From an uncultured Christensenella sp. (GTDB taxonomy: Bacteria; Bacillota; Clostridia; Christensenellales; Pumilibacteraceae): 64,000 bases of DNA. The notes under the pieces are model-generated. The model made no database searches and had not been told where the DNA came from. It saw nothing but the letters and a program-made list of their open reading frames with translations. The position numbers and the translations under genes were made by a program. The stretch lies in contig CATLHE010000001.1 in the NCBI GenBank assembly GCA_949948895.1, positions 62,001-126,000 of the forward strand, written 5' to 3'. Of the stretch, positions 25,910-32,885 are shown piece after piece (positions within the stretch are counted from its first letter, which is position 1; each line of letters begins with the position of its first letter).

Positions 25910-27338
25910 CGGCGTAAACAAAAACAAACCGCCCAAAAGCGCGTACGGCGTGCTTGCCGGACTTTTTGCGGTCGTTTTTGCCGTTTTGTACATAGCGTTA
26001 TTGCTCAGAGTCAGGTTTTTGAGTATAGCGGTCTACGATATCAGTATGACCGCGGCTAATTTGATATTTGCGCTCATACTGTTCGTGTTGCTCGGTGCGC
26101 TTTATCTGTATGTTGTTTTTACGCGCAGAGAGCTGCTGTACAACATAAAAGAAGCGGGGGCAATGCTGTTTGTTCTCACTCTTGTTACGACTGCAAATAT
26201 ATATATCGTTTATCTCGATCCGTACGCGATGTTCATTTCGCTATCCGCACTGTTGCTGTTGCCGTTCGCGAAAAAACACGATGCATTTGTTCTTAACGTA
26301 TTCACGTGCCTCATTTCGTCGTTCGTTCTCATAAACGCAAAAATACTCGAAGTTACGGTGTTCACGGCGGTAGCGGGCGTGCTCGGCGGCGCGGTTGCCT
26401 CTTATGCGTTCCCGACGTCGCTTACTCGCGCAAGATCGTTATTGCGTTCGTTCGTTACGCTGTTGTCCACTGTAGTAATATACTTCGCGTTGCTGTCGGC
26501 ATATAATCTCGGCGTTAAGGCGTTTGCCGATAATCTCATGTATATCGGCGGTGCGGCGGCGGCGCAGTTGTTGCTCGTGTGCGTGTTGGAGCCTGTCATA
26601 GAATCTTTGTTCAAGCTCACTACTGACTTCAAGCTCATAGAGCTCACGACGCATAAAGCGCCGCTCATTCATAGACTTATCGTCGAAGCCCCGGGCACTT
26701 TCAATCACTGTTTGGCAGTGGCGAATTTCGCGGAGATATGCGCGGAAGCGATAGGAGAAAACCCGTATCTCGCGCGTGCCTGCGCGTATTATCATGACGT
26801 AGGAAAACTCAATAACCCCGGGTACTTTACCGAAAATCAAGCGGGCTATAACCCTCACGACGAGCTTTTGCCCGAGGTGTCCGCGGATATCATTCGTCAG
26901 CACACCGAGGACGGGTATTCTTTGTGCAAGGAGTACGGCATACCCGACGAGGTCGCAAGCATAACCGTAGAGCATCACGGCACGCTGCCCATCACGTTTT
27001 TCTATAACAAAGCAAAGACGCTTACCGATAGTGCGGTAAACATGGACGAGTATCGCTATCACGGCGAAACGCCCAAGGGCAAGATCGCGGCGATAATCAT
27101 GATCTGCGATTCCGCGGAAGCGGCTATACGCGCCATGGATAATCCCGACGGCGAAAAAGTGGACAAGCTTTTGCAGGGAATGATAGACGAGCGACTGCGA
27201 CTCGGACAGTTCGACGACTGCGCCATCACCATAAAAGAACTCAACGCGGTGCGTTACGCAATCGTCGGTGCGTACGGCGGATTGTTCCACCGTCGTATCA
27301 AATACAATAACGGGAAAAAGGATTCTGCTCATGTTTAA
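25881..27338 (+). CDS. pgpH: PgpH/YqfF-like c-di-AMP phosphodiesterase without extracellular domain
   Basis: The ATG at 25881 follows aggagaagca and gives 485 residues. Known PgpH proteins are about 700 residues: one helix, a large extracellular 7TMR-HDED domain, a 7-helix bundle, then a cytoplasmic HD domain. Here helix 1 (about 22-42) is followed at once by the helix bundle (about 52-235), so the extracellular domain is missing. The HD domain from about 255 is complete, with APGTFNHCLAVAN, YYHDVGKLNN (His-Asp near 305) and ITVEHHGTLPITFF. It should hydrolyse c-di-AMP to pApA at the membrane. Confidence 0.9.
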   Translation: MENTTEKPNSGVNKNKPPKSAYGVLAGLFAVVFAVLYIALLLRVRFLSIAVYDISMTAANLIFALILFVLLGALYLYVVFTRRELLYNIKEAGAMLFVLTLVTTANIYIVYLDPYAMFISLSALLLLPFAKKHDAFVLNVFTCLISSFVLINAKILEVTVFTAVAGVLGGAVASYAFPTSLTRARSLLRSFVTLLSTVVIYFALLSAYNLGVKAFADNLMYIGGAAAAQLLLVCVLEPVIESLFKLTTDFKLIELTTHKAPLIHRLIVEAPGTFNHCLAVANFAEICAEAIGENPYLARACAYYHDVGKLNNPGYFTENQAGYNPHDELLPEVSADIIRQHTEDGYSLCKEYGIPDEVASITVEHHGTLPITFFYNKAKTLTDSAVNMDEYRYHGETPKGKIAAIIMICDSAEAAIRAMDNPDGEKVDKLLQGMIDERLRLGQFDDCAITIKELNAVRYAIVGAYGGLFHRRIKYNNGKKDSAHV

Positions 27339-28662
27339 GCTTACGGGCGACGTTCGTCCCGAATTTTTACGGCTTGCGGGCATTGCTTACGATATGCTGG
27401 AGCTAAAGGGCAATGTGTCGATAGACGTTGCCGTAATAGACGACGAAGAGATGCGGGAACTCAATAATTTGACGCGCGGCATCGATAAAGCGACGGACGT
27501 ATTGAGTTATCCCGCCGTCACGGAGATCAAAGAATTTACAGCGAAAAACTATCCCGACGATTACGACCCGCTCCAAGACGCCGTGGTCTTGGGCGATATT
27601 GCCATTAATATAGACGCGGCAAACCGTCAAGCCGAGGAATACGGCACGGGCGAGCGCGAGATCAATTATTTGTTTGTGCACGGAATGTTGCACGTTTTGG
27701 GCTACGATCATATAGAGGACGCCGATAAAAAAGTCATGCGCGAGGCGGAAGAAAAGATCCTCGGCGCAAAAGACGAGTCGGTCGTGGTCGCAGTGGTCGG
27801 AAGACCGAACGCCGGAAAATCGTCGCTCGTAAACGCGATAGTCGGCGAGAAAGTTTCGATAGTATCGCCCAAACCCCAAACCACTCGCGACAGGATAACG
27901 GGTATATGCACGGAAGGCAATAAGCAAATAGTTTTTCTCGATACCCCGGGTATGTTCAAGCCGAGAAACAAACTCGACGAACACATGGATAAAAGCGTCA
28001 AGAGCTCGCTCGGCGGCGATGCCGACGTCATAGTCGTGGTATTGGATTGTACCAAGGGTATTACCGACGACGATATAAAGCTCATAGAGGAGCGGCTTAA
28101 ATGCCGCGCGCCGCTTTACGTAGTTGTAAACAAGACCGATCTTCGCGGGTACGAGTCGATATATCCCATACTTGCAAAACTCAATCCGTACATGACGGGC
28201 GACGGCAGAGTGATAAAAGACGTGATACCGACGAGCTGTCGCAGCGGAAAAAATATAGATATACTCAAAGCCGCGCTCAAAAAAGAATGTAAAGACGGCG
28301 GATTTTTGTTCCCTGCCGACGAATATACCGACCGTCCGGTCAAGTTTATCATAGGCGAGATAATACGCGAAAAAGCGCTTTTGTTCTTGCAGGACGAGAT
28401 ACCGCACGGTGTGGGCGTGGCTATCGTCTCGATAGACGAGGACAGCGAGCCCGTTCACATAACCGCCGACGTAATAGTGGACAAGCAGTCGCACAAGCAA
28501 ATAGTCATAGGCGACGACGCCGCTATGATCAAAAAAATAGGAAGTTCGGCGCGGCGCGACATAGAGCGGCTGTTGGATTGCAAGGTGTTCTTGGAATTAT
28601 TCGTCAAGGTCAGACAGGGTTGGCGAGATAAACCGAGTATTCTACACGATATCGGCTATTAA
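27331..28662 (+). CDS. Fusion of endoribonuclease YbeY and GTPase Era
   Basis: One open frame of 443 residues from ATG 27331 (eight bases inside pgpH). Residues 1-146 are YbeY, the 16S rRNA-processing endoribonuclease, with the zinc motif HGMLHVLGYDH at 117-127. Residues 151-443 are Era, the GTPase that binds the 16S 3' end: G1 GRPNAGKS (157-164), G3 DTPG (204-207), G4 NKTD (267-270), and a C-terminal KH domain (about 350-430, with IREKALLFLQDEIPHG). The junction, KILGAKDESVVVAVVG, has almost no linker. Both parts look complete. The genes are usually separate neighbours here in Bacillota. Confidence 0.93.
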   Translation: MFKLTGDVRPEFLRLAGIAYDMLELKGNVSIDVAVIDDEEMRELNNLTRGIDKATDVLSYPAVTEIKEFTAKNYPDDYDPLQDAVVLGDIAINIDAANRQAEEYGTGEREINYLFVHGMLHVLGYDHIEDADKKVMREAEEKILGAKDESVVVAVVGRPNAGKSSLVNAIVGEKVSIVSPKPQTTRDRITGICTEGNKQIVFLDTPGMFKPRNKLDEHMDKSVKSSLGGDADVIVVVLDCTKGITDDDIKLIEERLKCRAPLYVVVNKTDLRGYESIYPILAKLNPYMTGDGRVIKDVIPTSCRSGKNIDILKAALKKECKDGGFLFPADEYTDRPVKFIIGEIIREKALLFLQDEIPHGVGVAIVSIDEDSEPVHITADVIVDKQSHKQIVIGDDAAMIKKIGSSARRDIERLLDCKVFLELFVKVRQGWRDKPSILHDIGY

Positions 28663-28722
28663 AAACAACGTCCTTTGCAAGTTTTGCTTTTTACGCGCGT
28701 ATACTAGCGTGGAGGTGAAACT

Positions 28723-28851
28723 ATGGACAAGGACGAAAAAACGCTTTGGGATCTTTTTTGCACGACGGGCGAGCCGCGATACTATTCGATGTACGTTCGC
28801 GCCAAGAATAACGGCGGCGACGGTTCGACGGGCAAGGAAAATAACGACTGA
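28723..28851 (+). CDS. yqzL: YqzL-like small protein
   Basis: A 42-residue gene with the ribosome site ggaggtg six bases before the ATG. The protein reads KTLWDLFCTTGEPRYYSMY, which fits YqzL (W-x-x-F-x-x-T-G-x-x-x-x-Y), a tiny protein found between era and recO in Bacillus and Clostridia. The position is the same here. The C-terminus is a disordered Gly/Asn tail. Its role is not known. Confidence 0.8.
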   Translation: MDKDEKTLWDLFCTTGEPRYYSMYVRAKNNGGDGSTGKENND

Positions 28852-28891
28852 TAACGCGGCGTTGCTTAGCGTCGCCGCAAGGTGAGAGGCG

Positions 28892-29533
28892 ATGCGCGAT
28901 TTTACCGATAATTGCATTGTTCTTAAAATAAGCGATTACCGCGACGACGACAAACTCGCGCGCGTGCTTACCGCGGAAAACGGCATGGTTTCCGTGCTTT
29001 TCCGCGGCGTGAAAAAAGCGAAAGCCAAGCTTAAACCGTTTGCTCAGGTCTTTGCGGTGTTCAATGCGCGGCTGACCTCTACCAAAAGCGCGTTTTTGAC
29101 GCCGATAGAACCAATGCTCATACAGGACGGGTTTTCGCTGTGCGCCGATCTTAAAATGTTTGCCGCGGCTTCCGTCACTGCGGAAGCGACGGTATCGGCT
29201 ATCGGCGACGACGAACCGCACTCGGATGTTTTCGTGGCGTACCTAAAACTTTTAAAGGCGTTGCAGTTCGACGGCGATCCGTTCTATTCGGCGGCGGCGT
29301 ACATGTGCGAGCTTTTGAAACTTTCGGGGTTTTATCGTGCGTATTCTTACGACAGCGAGCCAAAGACGCCGGTGCAGATGCTTGGGTATGCGCAGAAACA
29401 CGGGTACGAAAAGCGCTGTGCCACCGATTTGTCGCGGCGTGCGCTCAAGTATGCATGCGGGGAGTTCTCGAGATATTTCGACGCGCCGCCGCTAAAAAGC
29501 GCGGAATCGATCGATCTATATACGGATAAGTAA
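28892..29533 (+). CDS. recO: DNA repair protein RecO
   Basis: A 213-residue RecO, which helps load RecA onto SSB-coated DNA with RecR and RecF. The N-terminal OB fold reads NCIVLKISDYRDDDKLARVLT followed by GMVSVLFRGVKKAKAKLKPF. The helical C-terminal part is shorter than in typical members of 240-250 residues, and the usual four-cysteine zinc site is not visible; only two Cys remain in that part (CATDLSRRALKYAC). Its place after era and yqzL is standard. Confidence 0.9.
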   Translation: MRDFTDNCIVLKISDYRDDDKLARVLTAENGMVSVLFRGVKKAKAKLKPFAQVFAVFNARLTSTKSAFLTPIEPMLIQDGFSLCADLKMFAAASVTAEATVSAIGDDEPHSDVFVAYLKLLKALQFDGDPFYSAAAYMCELLKLSGFYRAYSYDSEPKTPVQMLGYAQKHGYEKRCATDLSRRALKYACGEFSRYFDAPPLKSAESIDLYTDK

Positions 29534-29576
29534 ACGATAAAGCGGGCTTTTTTGACGGCTCGCGGACATAAGTTAA

Positions 29577-29617
29577 AGAAAAACGCAAAACGAAGCTAAA
29601 ACGCTTGCGTTTTTTTT
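29577..29617 (+). terminator. Terminator after recO
   Basis: AAAAACGCAA pairs with TTGCGTTTTT around a loop of about 16 bases; a run of eight T follows. A shorter inner pairing is also possible. Confidence 0.7.
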
Positions 29618-29671
29618 ATGCTTTTGATAAAATAATCAATGACAAAATATACATTTCAAGGAGAATCACAA

Positions 29672-32320
29672 ATGGCAAAAAAGTATTGCTATCTTTTCAC
29701 CGAAGGTAACGCCACGATGAGAGAGCTTTTGGGCGGCAAAGGCGCTAACCTTGCCGAGATGACCAATATCGGTCTGCCCGTTCCTCAGGGATTCACTATC
29801 TCCACCGAGGCGTGCACGCAATATTACGAAGACGGTCGCAAGATCAACGACAATATTCAAAAAGAGATCATGTCGTATATCGACAAAATGGAAAAAATCT
29901 GCGGCAAGAAATTCGGCGACAAAGAGAACCCTCTTCTCGTTTCCGTTCGTTCGGGCGCGCGCGCTTCCATGCCCGGCATGATGGATACCATTTTGAACCT
30001 CGGTCTCAACGAGACGGTCGTAAACACCATTGCCAATAAGTCGGGCAACCCCCGTTGGGCGTGGGACTGCTACCGCCGCTTCATTCAAATGTTCTCCGAC
30101 GTCGTTATGGAAGTCGGCAAGAAATACTTTGAAAAACTCATCGACAAGATGAAGGAAGAAAAGGGCGTCGAGTATGACGTAGACCTTACCGCCGACGATC
30201 TCAAAGCGCTCGCTTTGCAGTTTAAAGCGGAGTACAAAAAACAGCTCGGCAAAGATTTCCCCGACGATCCGAAGGAACAGCTTTTCGAAGCTATAAAAGC
30301 GGTTTTCCGTTCTTGGGACAACCCCCGCGCAAATATCTACCGCATGGATCACGATATCCCGTATTCTTGGGGTACCGCCGTCAACGTACAGATGATGGCG
30401 TTCGGCAATATGGGCGATGACTGCGGCACGGGCGTTGCGTTCACGCGTAACCCCGCGACGGGTGAAAAAGGTCTCATGGGTGAGTTCCTTATGAACGCGC
30501 AGGGCGAGGACGTCGTTGCAGGCGTCCGCACTCCCATGCCCATAGCAAAAATGGCGGAAGTTCTTCCCGACGTATACAAACAATTCCTCGGCGTGTGCGA
30601 CAAGCTCGAAAAGCATTACCGCGACATGCAGGATATGGAGTTCACTATCGAGCAGGGTAAGCTCTACATGCTCCAGACTCGTAACGGCAAGCGTACCGCT
30701 GCCGCCGCTATCAAGATCGCCTGCGACCTTATCGATGAGAAAATGATCTCCGAGAAAGAGGCGCTCATGCAGATCGACGCGAAATCGCTCGACATGCTTC
30801 TTCACCCGCAGTTCGATCCCAACGAACTCAAAAAAGCCGATAAAGCCAATGTTGTCGGCAAAGGTATCGCGGCGTCTCCGGGCGCGGCTGCCGGTCATAT
30901 CGTATTCACTGCGGAAGACGCGGTTGTCGAAGGCAAGAAAGGCAACAAGGTAGTTCTTGTTCGTCTCGAAACCAGCCCCGAAGATATCGAAGGTATGAAG
31001 TTCGCGCAAGGTATCCTTACCGTTCGCGGCGGACAGACTTCGCACGCGGCAGTCGTTGCGCGCGGCATGGGAACGTGCTGCGTATCCGGTTGCGGCGACA
31101 TCAAAATGGACGAAGAAAACAAGAAGTTCACGCTCGCGGGCAAAGTGTTCAAAGAGGGCGACGTGCTCTCGCTTGACGGTTCTACGGGCAACATCTACGA
31201 CTGCTTGATCCCCACCGTTCCCGCAGACCCCAACTCGGGTTACTTCGGTCGCATAATGGAGCTTGCCGACAAGTATAAAGCTTTGGGCGTTCGCACCAAC
31301 GCGGATACGCCTAAGGACGCCAAGCAAGCCGCGGCGTTCGGCGCGCAGGGTATCGGTCTTTGCCGTACCGAGCATATGTTCTTCGATCCCGCCAGGATCG
31401 GCGCGTTCCGCGAAATGATCTGCGCGGATACCGTAGAAGAGCGCGAAGCGGCGCTTGCCAAGATAGAGCCTATGCAACAAGCCGACTTCGAAGGTCTTAT
31501 CGAAGCTCTCGAAGGTCAGCCCGTTACGATCCGTTTCCTCGATCCGCCTCTTCATGAGTTTGTTCCTTCCGACGAAGCGGACATCAAAGCGCTTGCAAAA
31601 ACGCAGAACAAGACCGTTGCGCAGATCAAACAGCTTATCAGCGATCTTCACGAGTTCAACCCCATGATGGGACACCGCGGATGCCGCCTTACGGTAACGT
31701 ATCCCGAGATCGCGGTCATGCAGACCAAAGCGGTCATCAAAGCGGCGGTCGCCGTTCAAAAGCGTCATCCCGATTGGAAAGTCGTTCCCGAGATCATGAT
31801 CCCGCTTACCGGCGAAGTCAAAGAAATGGCGTTTGTCAAAAAGACCGTCGTAGCTACCGCCGACGAAGTCATCAAAGCTTCGGGCGTCAACCTCAAATAC
31901 GAGGTCGGCACGATGATAGAGATACCTCGCGCGGCGCTTACCGCCGACGAGATCGCCAAAGAAGCCGAGTTCTTCTGCTTCGGTACCAACGACCTTACGC
32001 AAATGACGTTCGGATTCAGTCGCGACGACGCAGGTAAGTTCTTGCCCGCGTACTATGCGAACAAGATCTACGAATCTGATCCGTTCAGCCGTTTGGATAC
32101 CATAGGCGTAGGCAAACTTATGGAAATGGCTGTCAAGCTCGGCAGAACGCAACGCAAGACCCTTCATTGCGGTATCTGCGGCGAGCACGGCGGCGATCCT
32201 TCGTCCATCGAGTTCTGCCACGACATCGGTCTCGACTACGTTTCTTGCTCGCCGTACCGCGTGCCCATCGCAAGACTTGCCGCGGCTCAGGCAAACATCA
32301 AAAATCCCAGAAAGAAATAA
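29672..32320 (+). CDS. ppdK: Pyruvate, phosphate dikinase
   Basis: I took ATG 29672, preceded by aaggaga, giving 882 residues, the usual length. PPDK interconverts pyruvate, ATP and phosphate with phosphoenolpyruvate, AMP and pyrophosphate, and in fermentative anaerobes serves glycolysis or gluconeogenesis. The N-terminal nucleotide domain has LLGGKGANLAEMTN. The swivelling His domain has GGQTSHAAVVARGMG with phospho-His near residue 457. The C-terminal PEP barrel ends with CGICGEHGGDPSSIEF. Codon use is strongly biased here, as in highly expressed genes, with C-ending codons preferred. Confidence 0.98.
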   Translation: MAKKYCYLFTEGNATMRELLGGKGANLAEMTNIGLPVPQGFTISTEACTQYYEDGRKINDNIQKEIMSYIDKMEKICGKKFGDKENPLLVSVRSGARASMPGMMDTILNLGLNETVVNTIANKSGNPRWAWDCYRRFIQMFSDVVMEVGKKYFEKLIDKMKEEKGVEYDVDLTADDLKALALQFKAEYKKQLGKDFPDDPKEQLFEAIKAVFRSWDNPRANIYRMDHDIPYSWGTAVNVQMMAFGNMGDDCGTGVAFTRNPATGEKGLMGEFLMNAQGEDVVAGVRTPMPIAKMAEVLPDVYKQFLGVCDKLEKHYRDMQDMEFTIEQGKLYMLQTRNGKRTAAAAIKIACDLIDEKMISEKEALMQIDAKSLDMLLHPQFDPNELKKADKANVVGKGIAASPGAAAGHIVFTAEDAVVEGKKGNKVVLVRLETSPEDIEGMKFAQGILTVRGGQTSHAAVVARGMGTCCVSGCGDIKMDEENKKFTLAGKVFKEGDVLSLDGSTGNIYDCLIPTVPADPNSGYFGRIMELADKYKALGVRTNADTPKDAKQAAAFGAQGIGLCRTEHMFFDPARIGAFREMICADTVEEREAALAKIEPMQQADFEGLIEALEGQPVTIRFLDPPLHEFVPSDEADIKALAKTQNKTVAQIKQLISDLHEFNPMMGHRGCRLTVTYPEIAVMQTKAVIKAAVAVQKRHPDWKVVPEIMIPLTGEVKEMAFVKKTVVATADEVIKASGVNLKYEVGTMIEIPRAALTADEIAKEAEFFCFGTNDLTQMTFGFSRDDAGKFLPAYYANKIYESDPFSRLDTIGVGKLMEMAVKLGRTQRKTLHCGICGEHGGDPSSIEFCHDIGLDYVSCSPYRVPIARLAAAQANIKNPRKK

Positions 32321-32326
32321 TAATCG

Positions 32327-32359
32327 ATATAGGCACTACTTGTTAGTGCCTATATTTTT
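32327..32359 (+). terminator. ppdK terminator
   Basis: A perfect 12-base stem ATATAGGCACTA / TAGTGCCTATAT with a five-base loop, followed by TTTTA. Confidence 0.93.
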
Positions 32360-32371
32360 AGGAGAAAGACC

Positions 32372-32728
32372 GTGAAAAAGTATCTCGATTTCGTATTCAA
32401 CCATTGGATATGGGATGATCCGTATTCCTCGACAAACATAAAGTCCGCATTTAAGACTTTGGAAAAAATGTTCGATGACGCGACAACCGTTTTTGTTCAC
32501 GTATCGGGACATAATAAAATTAATGCCGAGATTTGGGGCGATATCGACGATGAGCTCGTCACGGTGTATCATACTTTCGAATTGACGCCCGAACAAAGAC
32601 GCGAACTTGCCGATATAGCCGGATTGATATGCAAAAAGAAAAAATCAAAAAAGTCTTACGAATCCGATATCTCGGTGATTTTTCAAAAGCTCGAACAAGA
32701 CGACTTTTATTATATTCCCAAAGAATAG
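32372..32728 (+). CDS. Unknown 118-residue protein
   Basis: A GTG start with aggagaaag five bases upstream. The protein is soluble, with no helix or signal. It begins with aromatic residues (FNHWIWDDPYSST), has a beta-rich centre (ATTVFVHVSGHNKINAEIWG) and a Lys-rich patch (CKKKKSKKSY). I recognise no family. It has the 3' ppdK terminator before it and its own terminator after it, and is the first gene of the AT-richer island. Base composition is lower in G+C than in ppdK. Confidence 0.6.
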   Translation: MKKYLDFVFNHWIWDDPYSSTNIKSAFKTLEKMFDDATTVFVHVSGHNKINAEIWGDIDDELVTVYHTFELTPEQRRELADIAGLICKKKKSKKSYESDISVIFQKLEQDDFYYIPKE

Positions 32729-32753
32729 TTCGGTCATAAATTCAAACACGCGC

Positions 32754-32790
32754 AAAAAGCCTATTCCCGCGGTGGAGTAGGCTTTTATAT
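32754..32790 (+). terminator. Terminator after the 118-residue gene
   Basis: AAAAAGCCTA pairs with TAGGCTTTTA around a 14-base loop; TATAT follows. Confidence 0.8.
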
Positions 32791-32819
32791 TGCAATCGAG
32801 AACATATTAATTATTAGGC

Positions 32820-32848
32820 TTGTATTTTTTAATAATATATGGTAAAAT
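32820..32848 (+). promoter_or_regulatory. Promoter of the RyR-like membrane protein gene
   Basis: TTGTAT and TAAAAT are 17 bases apart, 37 bases before the ATG at 32886, which is preceded by aaggag. Confidence 0.7.
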
Positions 32849-32885
32849 GCAGTATATAAGTTTTGATCAAACTAAGGAGTAAAGT

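Noticed and set aside
27760..27800. Frameshift or missed stop between ybeY and era
   Set aside because: The frame is continuous through the junction, both domains are complete, and there is no homopolymer or repeat that would suggest an assembly error.
29666..32221. A continuous frame of about 850 codons on the minus strand opposite ppdK
   Set aside because: It is exactly opposite a highly biased core gene, shows no recognisable domain, and arises because C-ending codons produce few stops in the antisense frame. There is no ribosome site or promoter for it.
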